A stretch of 25,011 bases of DNA from Siminovitchia sp047228825 (GCF_047228825.1 NZ_JBFEGN010000060.1:1-25011), one strand, 5' to 3'; counted from the stretch's first letter, positions 1-7,738 are shown. Notes: a model not told the origin generated them from the letters alone. A program made the numbers and translations.

Positions 1-75
1 ACGCCTTTAAGGCGTTGCCAGTAACATGCCCTTACAGGGCTGAGTCAAACCACCCGTTGAACGGGTGGTCTGTGA
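1..75. mobile_element. Hairpin cluster resembling an IS200/IS605-type element end
   Basis: Three stem-loops follow one another: 1-15 (ACGCC/GGCGT), 28-40 (GCCCT/AGGGC) and 49-69, a perfect 10-bp stem ACCACCCGTT/AACGGGTGGT around a single G. Subterminal hairpins without terminal inverted repeats are characteristic of IS200/IS605 elements, where TnpA recognises the hairpin. In tnpB-bearing members the right end also encodes the 3' scaffold of the guide RNA. No tnpA or tnpB lies in this window, so the element would extend left of base 1 or be a remnant. Attribution rests on hairpin form and remembered similarity, not on a search. Confidence 0.45.
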
Positions 76-278
76 TTTATGCAAAATGAACGTTTGAATG
101 TAACGTTAAAATCTGACAATAACCCGGTCGATCACTTCCCAAGGCCTTTAATTGCATTTATCCATAAAAGCAGTAACGTGTTTGCTTGGTTTTCGCTATT
201 CGATTAGACAGAGTGATGAAAGCGTTGAAGATTTTACGTGACAAACGAATTCCTTGTCCAGGAATAAATCGGCCAATA
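70..278. other. Non-coding stretch, nothing recognised
   Basis: No ORF with a ribosome binding site, no RNA gene and no clear terminator or promoter is visible between the hairpin cluster and the 52-bp repeats. A minus-strand open frame crosses it but is carried mainly by the neighbouring repeats. Confidence 0.5.
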
Positions 279-476
279 CCCGTTTTCGATGAAATAACGC
301 CAGCGCGGGCAATGGCGTGCCATTCCATTGCCCGTTTTCGGTGAAATAGCGTCTGCGCGGTCAAAGGCGAGCCGTTCCATTTCCCGTTTTCGGTGAAATA
401 GTGCCTGCACGGGCAATGGGGCTCCGTTCCACTGCCCGTTTTCCAAGTGCCTGATTGGGCAATGGCGTACCGGGTC
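279..476. repeat. 52-bp tandem repeat, about 3.8 copies
   Basis: Units begin at 279, 331, 383 and 435, each opening with CCCGTTTTC; the fourth is cut short. The period is exactly 52 bp. An inverted repeat spans each unit junction: CGGGCAATGG (307-316) with CCATTGCCCG (325-334) is a perfect 10-bp stem. At the unit 3/4 junction the arms differ by one change that still pairs as G-U, while the unit 2/3 junction is degenerate. Because 52 is not a multiple of three, the units are read in different frames, which argues against a repeated-peptide gene on either strand. Function unknown. Confidence 0.85.
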
Positions 477-566
477 AATTAATAATGAAAACCGCTCGTC
501 TAAAATGATTGCGTGTTAAGCTTTTAAATTCATGATATATAGTAAGAAAATTTTCTGTGTCCAGCT

Positions 567-709
567 CCGACGCACAGGACGTGCTAGTGCAGGCGAAGTG
601 ACAGGACGTCACAGCCTGAGCCTGCCGACGCACAGGACGTGCTAGTGCAGGCGAAGTGACAGGACGTCACAGCCTGAGCCTGCCGACGGACAGGACGTCC
701 TAGTGCAGA
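567..709. repeat. 58-bp tandem repeat made of AGGAC-loop hairpins
   Basis: Two full units (567-624, 625-682) and a partial third (683-709) repeat at a 58-bp period. Each full unit holds two small hairpins with the same loop AGGAC: GCAC/GTGC at 572-584 and 630-642, and GTGAC/GTCAC at 598-612 and 656-670. The third unit has GGAC/GTCC at 688-700, where both stem sides changed together relative to the earlier copies. A further stem GAAAAAGC/GCTTTTTC closed by a GTAA loop lies just downstream at 758-777. Similar short hairpins recur at 13374-13411, so this is probably a dispersed intergenic repeat family. Confidence 0.85.
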
Positions 710-841
710 CGCGACAGGACAAGGAAAGCTTCGACAGCATCGTCATCGCACGAAGAAGAAAAAGCGTAAGCTTTTTCGAGGATGTCGCTGCTTGAGCCTG
801 CGTCCCTCGCCGTGTTTCCTTTATCTCGTCGGAGGCACTTT

Positions 842-1001
842 TGTCTAGTTGCAGACGGCAGGGGCTCGAGGTCGCTTCGGTCAATCCAACGAAGTCAAAG
901 AACGACTTCGCTGTATTGCCCTCCAGCGCTTGTCGCCCCTAAGCGGCCGTCTTCCACATTTCAGCTCAGTCTGTAGCCGATGGGCAAAGCGCTTGCGCTT
1001 T
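842..1001. repeat. Intergenic element with long imperfect palindrome
   Basis: Nested complementary arms fold 854-951 into one long structure: GACGGC (854-859) with GCCGTC (946-951), AGGGGC (860-865) with GCCCCT (935-940), GAGG with CCTC, CAAT with ATTG, and an inner CGAAGTC (890-896) with GACTTCG (904-910). A separate hairpin AAAGCGC-TT-GCGCTTT sits at 986-1001. It resembles dispersed non-coding repeats that I recall from Bacillus intergenic regions, but copy number cannot be assessed here. It ends about 55 bp before the nnr start codon, so it may lie in or near that gene's promoter region. Confidence 0.6.
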
Positions 1002-1056
1002 CTTGTGTGTTGAAGGCACGTAAACCCGTTATAATGAGAAGAAGGAGGGATGGGAC

Positions 1057-2613
1057 ATGTTTGTTGCAGGCCGAAAAGAAATGCAATTGATTGATCAATA
1101 TGCAATAGAGGAAATGGGGCTTCCTGGAGCGGTGTTGATGGAAAATGCCGGCGCAAGGGTTGCCGAAGAAATTACTCGCTGTTTTGCAGACAAAAAGACA
1201 AACATCATCATTCTGGCAGGAAGCGGAAATAACGGCGGTGATGGATTTGTAGCTGCCCGCAGGCTTTTTGACATGGGCTATGACCCATGTTTATGGGTGC
1301 TTGCTGACCCATCCCGTATCAAAGGGGATGCCAGAATACATTACGATGTGCTAATAAAAAGGGGAATCCCCATTTTTTACTGGGACGAACATTCCATTTG
1401 CGGGCTCCAAAACATGTTGGAACGTGCAGATGTCATAGTGGACGCCCTTCTCGGAACCGGAGCGCAAGGACCTGCAAGGGAGCCTTTTGACAAAGTCATT
1501 TCTCTCATAAATGAACACTTCGGTAAAAAATGGATCCTGGCGATCGATATTCCTTCAGGTGTCAACAGTGACAATGGACGGGTGGAAGGGGTGGCCGTGA
1601 AGGCCACAAAGACGATTACATTCGTTTGTCCCAAGAAAGGATTTTTTTTGAATGAAGGTCCGGCATATATAGGTGAATGGCAGACAGCGGATATATCCAT
1701 TCCACCGATGATTGCCGAAACATTGGAATTGAAAATGCCTGAATTAATCACTCGTTCCCTGGCAGCCGTTTCTTTGCCGGGCAGACCGAAAACCGGGCAT
1801 AAAGGCACCTTTGGCCATGTTGTTGTGATAGGAGGTTCACATTCCTATATAGGCGCGCCGATCTTTACGGCGAAGGCGGCCCTTCACAGTGGTGCAGGGC
1901 TGGTTACGGCAGCTGTTCCCGAGCGTATTTACCCATTGGCGGCGGCCCAGCTTCCGGAAGCGCTCTTTTATCCCCTGACAGATCATAACGGGCATTTCTC
2001 CGAGAAAGCGATTGAAGAGCTGGCATTAAAACTGGACCAATATGATGCAGCCGCCATCGGCCCCGGAATGGGCAGATTTCAAGGCGGTGAACAATGGCTG
2101 GCAGCTCTCATCGCAAAGTTTAGCGGACAGCCCCTTATCATCGATGCAGATGCCTTGACATTGCTGCGTGACAATCTGCATCTGATAGGTTCCTATCCAG
2201 GCGACATGATTTTTACACCCCACCCCGGGGAAATGGCGCGTTTATTAAACACTACGATAAAAGAGGTTGAAATCAACCGTTTGGAAGTAGCCAAATCTTT
2301 CGCTAAGGAACACCGTTTGCATTTGCTGTTAAAAGGCCACAGAACCATTATTGCAACACCTGCGGGCGACCTTTACATCAATCCTTGCGGACATGATGCA
2401 CTTGGAAAGGGGGGCAGCGGCGATGTGCTGACCGGTCTCATCGCTTCATTCCTGGCCCAGGGAGCGAAGCCGCTTGAGGCCATGATCTCAGCAAGCTATC
2501 TCCACGCGAAGGCTGCGGAGAAAAAAGCCGAAACGTTGTCCCGTTACGGAGTAACGCCGCTCGATCTCATTGTCGGCATAAAAGAAATGCTGAACGAGAT
2601 GGCACAGTCGTAA
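1057..2613 (+). CDS. nnr: Bifunctional NAD(P)H-hydrate epimerase / ADP-dependent NAD(P)H-hydrate dehydratase
   Basis: This cytosolic enzyme repairs hydrated NADH and NADPH: the N-terminal half epimerises the hydrates and the C-terminal half dehydrates the S form using ADP. The epimerase half (YjeF_N) shows GSGNNGGDG at residues 55-63 and AIDIPSGV at 162-169. The kinase-fold dehydratase half runs from about residue 235 and shows PHPGE (388-392) and GGSGDVLTG (452-460), the nucleotide and catalytic loop. The length of 518 aa fits the fused E. coli-type Nnr; B. subtilis carries the dehydratase as separate YxkO. The start is supported by AAGGAGG at 1042-1048, eight bases upstream of ATG. It stands alone, with repeats upstream and a regulator 158 bp downstream. 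Family assignment is secure. Confidence 0.95.
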   Translation: MFVAGRKEMQLIDQYAIEEMGLPGAVLMENAGARVAEEITRCFADKKTNIIILAGSGNNGGDGFVAARRLFDMGYDPCLWVLADPSRIKGDARIHYDVLIKRGIPIFYWDEHSICGLQNMLERADVIVDALLGTGAQGPAREPFDKVISLINEHFGKKWILAIDIPSGVNSDNGRVEGVAVKATKTITFVCPKKGFFLNEGPAYIGEWQTADISIPPMIAETLELKMPELITRSLAAVSLPGRPKTGHKGTFGHVVVIGGSHSYIGAPIFTAKAALHSGAGLVTAAVPERIYPLAAAQLPEALFYPLTDHNGHFSEKAIEELALKLDQYDAAAIGPGMGRFQGGEQWLAALIAKFSGQPLIIDADALTLLRDNLHLIGSYPGDMIFTPHPGEMARLLNTTIKEVEINRLEVAKSFAKEHRLHLLLKGHRTIIATPAGDLYINPCGHDALGKGGSGDVLTGLIASFLAQGAKPLEAMISASYLHAKAAEKKAETLSRYGVTPLDLIVGIKEMLNEMAQS

Positions 2614-2619
2614 TGATGC

Positions 2620-2640
2620 AAATGTTCTTGTAAACATTTT
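2620..2640 (+). terminator. Weak candidate terminator after nnr
   Basis: A 7-bp AT-rich stem AAATGTT (2620-2626) / AACATTT (2633-2639) with a 6-base loop begins seven bases after the stop codon and runs into TTTTCCTTG. The stem is weak and the T-run short, so termination may be leaky. Confidence 0.35.
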
Positions 2641-2702
2641 CCTTGTCCAATTAGTTCAAAATGAAGTGAAATAGATCGTATCATATTTTATAATCAAGAT
2701 GC

Positions 2703-2716
2703 GCCGAAATTTCGGC
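2703..2716. promoter_or_regulatory. Perfect 14-bp palindrome upstream of the RocR-like gene
   Basis: GCCGAAATTTCGGC is a perfect palindrome 55 bp before the regulator's ATG, followed by a TTGACA hexamer at 2723-2728 without a convincing -10. The half TCGGCAT is shared with the dyad at 4234-4249 upstream of the decarboxylase, so both may be sites for the regulator (autoregulation and activation). This is inference from shared sequence. Confidence 0.4.
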
Positions 2717-2771
2717 ATGGAATTGACAGAAATTCAGCACTTTTTATTTTTTTAAAAAGGGGGAATCGATC

Positions 2772-4175
2772 ATGCTGCTCAACTTGACAGAGACAAAGGA
2801 CAAAGAGATTCTCCACGCCATTTTAAGCACAATCGATGAAGGGATTCACGCTGTTGATGCAAACGGCGTCTCCATTTTCTATAACCACATAGCCGCCAAA
2901 TTGGACGGGGTGGAAGGGGAAGAAGTCCTCGGCAAACATTTGCTCGATGTGTTTCCATCACTGACAGTGGAAACGAGCACTTTGTTAAAAGTGATACAAA
3001 CCGGACAGCCAATCTATAATCAGCGCCAATCCTATTGCAATATGCGCGGGGTTTTAATCGATACAGTGAACACCACGCTGCCGATCAAGGTAAATGGAGA
3101 CATTTTTGGGGCAGTGGAAATCGCAAAAGACATCACAAAAGTAAAACAGCTTTCCGAAAAACTGATTGACTTGCAGGCAAAGGTTGAAACGGGCCATGGT
3201 CAAAAAAAAGCCAAACAACATGAAACCGGAGCCAAATATCGAATGACAGATATTATTACGAAAAATGACCAGTTTAAACTGATAAAAGAAAAAGCGTTTA
3301 AAGCAGCGGCAACTTCCTCCCCCATATTAATTTACGGGGAAACCGGAACAGGGAAAGAACTGCTCGTTCAGGCGATCCATAACGCATCCCCGAGAAGGTC
3401 GGCGCCGTTTATTGCCCAAAACTGTGCAGCGATCCCGTCGTCATTGCTGGAAAGTATTTTATTTGGGACGGCGAAAGGCAGTTATACGGGGGCCGTTGAC
3501 CGCCCCGGTTTGTTTGAAATTGCCGATGGCGGAACGTTGTTTCTGGATGAACTGAACTCGATGCCGCTGGACATTCAAGCAAAGCTTTTGCGTGTGCTGG
3601 AAAATGGTCTTATACGCCGGGTTGGCGGAATGAAGGAACGGGCTGTCAATGTCCGGATCATTGCTGCAATGAACGAACCCGCCCGGAAATGTGTAGAAGA
3701 GAAAACACTAAGGGCCGATTTATACTACCGATTAAACGTCATACAATTGCAAATCCCGCCTTTAAGAGAAAGAAAAGAAGATATACCATTACTGGTTGAC
3801 CATTTTATCCAAAAATATAATTCTCTGTTTGGAAAGCGCGTAACAAGCGTTTCAGATAAGGTTTTAAAATGGTTTACAGCATACCCCTGGCCGGGAAATG
3901 TGCGTGAATTGGAACATGCGATTGAATCATCGATGAACATGATGGACGGTGATATCATTACATGGGAACATATACCGCAGCATATCGGGGAAAGTGTTAA
4001 CGTAACGAAAAAACCCGGCCATATTCAGCCGCTCCGGGACGTGCTGCTGGAAACGGAGGCCCGATTAATTAACGAAGCGTTGGAGGAGGCGGGAGGCAAT
4101 ATTCAGAAAGCGGCCCGGCTGCTTTGCATTCCCCGCCAAACTTTGCAATATAAGCTGGCAAAACTCAATCAGTAA
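2772..4175 (+). CDS. RocR-like sigma-54-dependent transcriptional activator (PAS, AAA+, Fis HTH)
   Basis: This is an enhancer-binding activator that hydrolyses ATP to open promoters bound by sigma-54 RNA polymerase. A PAS-like sensor spans about residues 10-130. The AAA+ domain follows, with Walker A GETGTGKE (189-196), the sigma-54 contact loop as GSYTGA (236-241) instead of the usual GAFTGA, Walker B GGTLFLDE (253-260) and an arginine-finger segment around 313-320. A Fis-type helix-turn-helix covers 441-463. The 467-aa length and the whole architecture match B. subtilis RocR (arginine catabolism). AAAAAGGGGGAA at 2754-2765 is the ribosome binding site. The next gene is a decarboxylase with a -24/-12 promoter, the likely target. 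The effector is unknown; ornithine, citrulline or arginine is a guess from RocR. Confidence 0.92.
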   Translation: MLLNLTETKDKEILHAILSTIDEGIHAVDANGVSIFYNHIAAKLDGVEGEEVLGKHLLDVFPSLTVETSTLLKVIQTGQPIYNQRQSYCNMRGVLIDTVNTTLPIKVNGDIFGAVEIAKDITKVKQLSEKLIDLQAKVETGHGQKKAKQHETGAKYRMTDIITKNDQFKLIKEKAFKAAATSSPILIYGETGTGKELLVQAIHNASPRRSAPFIAQNCAAIPSSLLESILFGTAKGSYTGAVDRPGLFEIADGGTLFLDELNSMPLDIQAKLLRVLENGLIRRVGGMKERAVNVRIIAAMNEPARKCVEEKTLRADLYYRLNVIQLQIPPLRERKEDIPLLVDHFIQKYNSLFGKRVTSVSDKVLKWFTAYPWPGNVRELEHAIESSMNMMDGDIITWEHIPQHIGESVNVTKKPGHIQPLRDVLLETEARLINEALEEAGGNIQKAARLLCIPRQTLQYKLAKLNQ

Positions 4176-4216
4176 AAGAAACTGCCTAATTTTCGGCGGT
4201 TTCTTTTTGTTTTTTC
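4176..4216 (+). terminator. Rho-independent terminator of the RocR-like gene
   Basis: The stem AAGAAACTGCC (4176-4186) / GGCGGTTTCTT (4195-4205), with one G-T wobble, is followed by a long T-rich tract. It abuts the stop codon and separates the regulator's transcription from the sigma-54 promoter. Confidence 0.85.
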
Positions 4217-4233
4217 CTCCATTTCCGAAAGAG

Positions 4234-4249
4234 AAAATGTCGGCATTTT
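4234..4249. promoter_or_regulatory. Candidate upstream activating sequence for the RocR-like regulator
   Basis: The dyad AAAATG-TCGG-CATTTT is centred about 80 bp upstream of the start site expected from the -24/-12 promoter, the distance typical of enhancer sites for sigma-54 activators. It shares TCGGCAT with the palindrome at 2703-2718. The binding protein is inferred. Confidence 0.45.
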
Positions 4250-4296
4250 ATGTGAAAAGCCTGTTATACCAACATTTATCCGATCCTTCCGATAGT

Positions 4297-4312
4297 TGGC
4301 ATGTTAATTGCA
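4297..4312 (+). promoter_or_regulatory. Sigma-54 (-24/-12) promoter of the decarboxylase gene
   Basis: TGGCATGTTAATTGCA matches the SigL/RpoN consensus TGGCAC-N5-TTGCA, with GG at 4298-4299 and GC at 4310-4311 at the obligatory 10-base separation. The predicted start is near 4322, about 85 bases before the likely ATG at 4407. The gene for a sigma-54 activator ends just upstream, which strongly supports the call. Confidence 0.85.
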
Positions 4313-4406
4313 TAATGTAGTTGAATGAAAGGAAGCATTTGTTTATGCAAACGAATTCACATGTATTTCTATTCACATGAATTACAGTTTGGGAGGAGAA
4401 CTCGGA

Positions 4407-5909
4407 ATGAGCCAATCATTGGGAACTTTGGAGAAACCGATTAAAAAAGAATTAGATCATTCGAAAGCGCCCCTTTACGATGCGCTCTGTCAATATGAAG
4501 AAAGCAAACGAACATCGATGCATGTTCCGGGCCATAAGGACGGGCGCGTTTTTGATGAGGAAGGCTACGGCCATTTTTCCAAGGTATTGAAAATTGATGC
4601 AACAGAGTCTGTCGGCATTGATGATTTGCACCATCCGACGGATTTTATTGCCGATGCACAAGCCTTGGCCGCTGATGCTTTCGGGGCGGACCATACATTC
4701 TTTCTTGTCGGCGGCAGCACCATTGGCAATATCGGGGCAGCACTCGCTTTATGCAGCCCGGGAGATAAAATACTCGTACAGCGCAATATGCATAAATCTG
4801 TTTTTCACGGTCTGTTATTAGCGGGTGCCCATCCCGTTTATATTGCACCGGCCATTGAGCCGACAACAAAGGCCGCCATGGTATCAGATATTTATTATAT
4901 AGAAGAAGCATTAAAGAAAAACCCCGATGTAAAAGCGGTTTGGGTAACAAATCCGAACTATTACGGCATGAGCCAAAACATTTCGGGATTGGCTGAAATG
5001 TGCCATAAAGCAGATGTTCCTCTTCTTGTAGACGAAGCACATGGTGCACACTTTGGCCATGCAGACGGGGTGCCGCCGTCAGCGCTGTCACAAGGCGCCG
5101 ACCTCGTTGTCCAATCGACCCACAAAATGCTGACGGCGATGACAATGGCGTCGATGCTGCACGTAAAAGGAAATCGTGTTTCGCGGGAACGATTGGCTCA
5201 AGTGTTGGGCATGATCCAATCAACAAGTCCTTCCTACCCGTTGCTCGCTTCATTGGATCTTGCACGGAGACATGTGGTGGAAAAAGGAAGGAAGCAACTA
5301 GAAGAAACCGTCAATCGCCTGGAGCAAAGACGAATTCGCCTGTCATCCGAGCTTCAATCATTGGATATATGGGAAGGAAGCCAGGAAGTTCAATACAGGG
5401 ATCCTTTAAAGTGGATTATTTCCTGCAAAAATGAAACTGTCACCGGATATCGGTTGCTCGATATGTTTTATGAAGAAGGGGCCACAGCAGAAATCAGCGA
5501 TCCTCGCAATATTGTCTTTTTGTTTTCCATTAATGAAAAAGAGGAGAATATAGCCAGAGTCGTTAAAGCGATCCAATCCATTGATGCCAAGTTGAAAAAA
5601 ACTGTCGCCAAGGAACGGGAACAAAAAGAAATTGTCATGTTTGCCAAAGAGGGCTCTTTGTATACACCTCAAATTTCCCTGCATGATGCTTTTCATATGC
5701 CGCGGCATAAAGTAAAGCTGGAAGATGCAGTCGGTTCCCTTTGCGGAGAAACGGTATTGCCGTATCCGCCGGGAATTCCGCTGTTAACACCCGGGGAAGA
5801 AATTACGGCGGGCCACATAGCAACCATTCAACAATTGCATGAAATGGGTGCCTATTTCCAAAGCCCGTCTGATTCTGCAATGAAAACGTTATATGTCATT
5901 GAATCATGA
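4407..5909 (+). CDS. PLP-dependent Orn/Lys/Arg decarboxylase (YaaO/SpeA-like)
   Basis: This cytosolic enzyme decarboxylates a basic amino acid to a polyamine or precursor (agmatine, cadaverine or putrescine). It shows HVPGHK near the N-terminus, the DATE..GIDDLHHP segment, DEAHG (about 209-213) and STHK with the PLP-binding lysine at about 240. It is 500 aa from the chosen start; family members are 480-490. ATG 4407 is preferred over the in-frame ATG at 4377 because GGGAGG (4391-4396) precedes it at ten bases. It is probably transcribed alone from the sigma-54 promoter and ends at the 6053-6093 terminator. The DATE/DDLHHP region reminds me more of YaaO than SpeA. The substrate is not decided by sequence; the RocR-like neighbour favours an arginine or ornithine link. 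Confidence 0.88.
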   Translation: MSQSLGTLEKPIKKELDHSKAPLYDALCQYEESKRTSMHVPGHKDGRVFDEEGYGHFSKVLKIDATESVGIDDLHHPTDFIADAQALAADAFGADHTFFLVGGSTIGNIGAALALCSPGDKILVQRNMHKSVFHGLLLAGAHPVYIAPAIEPTTKAAMVSDIYYIEEALKKNPDVKAVWVTNPNYYGMSQNISGLAEMCHKADVPLLVDEAHGAHFGHADGVPPSALSQGADLVVQSTHKMLTAMTMASMLHVKGNRVSRERLAQVLGMIQSTSPSYPLLASLDLARRHVVEKGRKQLEETVNRLEQRRIRLSSELQSLDIWEGSQEVQYRDPLKWIISCKNETVTGYRLLDMFYEEGATAEISDPRNIVFLFSINEKEENIARVVKAIQSIDAKLKKTVAKEREQKEIVMFAKEGSLYTPQISLHDAFHMPRHKVKLEDAVGSLCGETVLPYPPGIPLLTPGEEITAGHIATIQQLHEMGAYFQSPSDSAMKTLYVIES

Positions 5910-6052
5910 AATGTCAACCAGTACGGATTGTTCGTTGAACCAACCGTCATCAATTCTTCAGGCAGGCTTAAGCGGGATGTAACAAATCGAATTGAAAAAG
6001 TTTAGATTTCCAAGTCAACCCATGAGATGGAACAGTAGATGCGATCAGAATC

Positions 6053-6093
6053 AAACAGGCAGGGGAAACAATACGTTTTCTCTGCCTGTTTTT
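6053..6093 (+). terminator. Strong rho-independent terminator
   Basis: AAACAGGCAGGGGAAAC (6053-6069) pairs with GTTTTCTCTGCCTGTTT (6075-6091) through G-T wobbles around a short loop, continuing into a T-run. It ends the decarboxylase transcript. Confidence 0.9.
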
Positions 6094-6153
6094 GGCATTG
6101 AATTCGGTTATGATGAAAAGCGGGATTCCATTCATTTTCTATGTGCGTTTATT

Positions 6154-6184
6154 TGAATAGGATAGGCATTTACTGTAAATACTT
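6154..6184 (+). promoter_or_regulatory. Candidate sigma-G (forespore) promoter of the ger operon
   Basis: TGAATA (6154-6159) matches the sigma-G/F -35 TGMATA. After 18 bases, AATACTT (6178-6184) matches five of seven positions of CATACTA. Germinant-receptor operons of Bacillus are sigma-G dependent, so both position and sequence fit. Not verified experimentally. Confidence 0.6.
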
Positions 6185-6220
6185 GTACCAATATTACACG
6201 GAACGAGTTGAGCGATCGCC

Positions 6221-7738
6221 ATGTCTTTATTTAAAAAAAATAAGGGGAAGCCGTTAAAAATGACCGTCAAAAACGAAATGAAATCGGTAAATCCTTCCAT
6301 TAAGAAAAATGTTCAATATATTTTCTCGGCTTTATTCCATACGGATGATTTAAAAATGCGGAAAGTGACATGGAAAAAAATGCCCGGAGTTATCATTTAC
6401 TTGGAAACAATGGCAGATACAGAGCAATTACAACGAAGTTTTTTGCTCCCATTGTCTGAAGCCGAAGATGGACAACATATTGAGGATCTTATTACAAGCC
6501 CGGAATTTAGTAAGACGGATGATCTTAATAAGGTTGTATCCGCCTTGCTCAAAGGGGATTGTGCGCTTTTTTTACAAGGCCGCACAGAGTGTTTCCTATT
6601 TAGCAGCGTTCAGATAAACACCCGGACACCTGAGGAACCCGATAATGAAAAAGTTGTCCGGGGGGCACACATGGGGTTTGTGGAAAATATCGATATTAAT
6701 TTAAACCTGATTAGAAGGCGTATAAAAGATCGCCAGCTAAAGATCAAATATTTTAAACTGGGAATGGAATCGAATACAAACATAGCGATGATCTATATGA
6801 GCGAGCTTGCAAATCCATCAATCGTTGAGGAAGTTCAAAAGCGGATTGAATCGATTTCAACCGACATGATTTTCAGTCCGGGTTATATTGAGGAGTGCAT
6901 TGAAGATCATCCGTTTTCTCCGTTCCAGCAAATTTTATTTACTGAAAGACCTGATCGGGCGGAGGCTCATTTGATGGAGGGGCGGGTGATCATTATGAGC
7001 GAAGGGGCATCGGATGCATCGATTGTGCCTGTCACATTTTTTTCCTTCTTTCAGACGCCTGACGATTACATTATCAGATTTTATGGAGGATCCTTTTTTC
7101 GTTTGCTGCGATTATTTAGCTTTTGGGGAGCGCTCACTCTTCCAGCCATATACATTGCTGTGGTTGCATTTCATTTTGATATTATTCCATATGATGTGGT
7201 GACGATTGTAAAAAGCTCTATTGAAGATATTCCGTTTCCGCCGTTTTTTGAAGCGCTCGTCATGGCGATCACCATTGAATTAATACGTGAAGCAGGAGTC
7301 AGGCTTCCATCGCCAATCGGCCAGACAATCGGTATTGTCGGGGGTCTTATTATCGGGGATGCAGTCATCAATGCAGGCCTGGTGTCAAACTTGATGGTGA
7401 TTGTCATTGCCTTGACTGCGATCATGTCATTTTGTTTACCTTCTTATGAAATGGGAAATACAGTCCGCATTCTTTCTTTTCCAATCATGATTGCCGCAGC
7501 CACTCTCGGATTTGTCGGCATTGTATTCGCTTTAATGATCATCATCATTCATATGTGCAAATTGGAATCCTTCGGGACGCCGTATATCGCGCCTTTTGCT
7601 CCCTTGCAATTAAAAGATTTAAAGGATGCCATAGTCCGTTTTCCAATCTGGACACTGAACGAGCGTCCCAATAATGTAAGAGCGGAAAAGCTGGTCAAAC
7701 AAAGGGCATCAAGGGAATGGGAAAAGCATGGCCGCTAA
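6221..7738 (+). CDS. Spore germinant receptor subunit A (GerA/GerKA family)
   Basis: This is the A subunit of a nutrient-germinant receptor in the spore inner membrane. A soluble N-terminal part (to about residue 285) carries the family segment RGAHMGFVENIDINLN (147-162) followed by LIRRRIKD. Membrane helices follow from about 290-320 and 340-440, with the conserved REAGVRLPSPIGQTIG stretch at 356-371, then a basic C-tail. The length of 505 aa is normal. The Lys-rich N-terminus is typical. The ATG at 6221 has a poor ribosome binding site; the in-frame ATG at 6260 has AAGGGGAAG about nine bases upstream and may be the true start. It overlaps the next gene by 11 bp. The germinant cannot be predicted. 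Confidence 0.93.
   Translation: MSLFKKNKGKPLKMTVKNEMKSVNPSIKKNVQYIFSALFHTDDLKMRKVTWKKMPGVIIYLETMADTEQLQRSFLLPLSEAEDGQHIEDLITSPEFSKTDDLNKVVSALLKGDCALFLQGRTECFLFSSVQINTRTPEEPDNEKVVRGAHMGFVENIDINLNLIRRRIKDRQLKIKYFKLGMESNTNIAMIYMSELANPSIVEEVQKRIESISTDMIFSPGYIEECIEDHPFSPFQQILFTERPDRAEAHLMEGRVIIMSEGASDASIVPVTFFSFFQTPDDYIIRFYGGSFFRLLRLFSFWGALTLPAIYIAVVAFHFDIIPYDVVTIVKSSIEDIPFPPFFEALVMAITIELIREAGVRLPSPIGQTIGIVGGLIIGDAVINAGLVSNLMVIVIALTAIMSFCLPSYEMGNTVRILSFPIMIAAATLGFVGIVFALMIIIIHMCKLESFGTPYIAPFAPLQLKDLKDAIVRFPIWTLNERPNNVRAEKLVKQRASREWEKHGR

Larger units (their letters stand above)
5910..6220. other. Intergenic region between decarboxylase and ger operon
   Basis: This 311-bp gap holds the strong terminator (6053-6093) and the sigma-G-like promoter (6154-6184) listed separately. 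Nothing else, including a small gene, is supported between 5910 and 6052. Confidence 0.6.

Noticed and set aside
279..476. CRISPR array
   Set aside because: The units are contiguous 52-bp copies diverging along their whole length, with no constant repeat separated by unique spacers and no cas genes.
158..478. Minus-strand open frames of 106 and 70 codons over the 52-bp repeats
   Set aside because: They are open because of the repeat, have no ribosome binding site, and the 52-bp period shifts frame between units, so no repeated peptide is selected.
1030..1035. TATAAT before nnr as a -10 box
   Set aside because: The best -35 (TTGAAG at 1010) is only 14 bases away and the start site would fall on the ribosome binding site, so I do not call a promoter.
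642..1156. Minus- and plus-strand open frames through the repeats before nnr
   Set aside because: They lie in structured repeats and partly antisense to nnr, without ribosome binding sites or protein-like composition.
4645..5265. 206-codon minus-strand open frame
   Set aside because: It is antisense to the highly conserved decarboxylase gene and has no family features.
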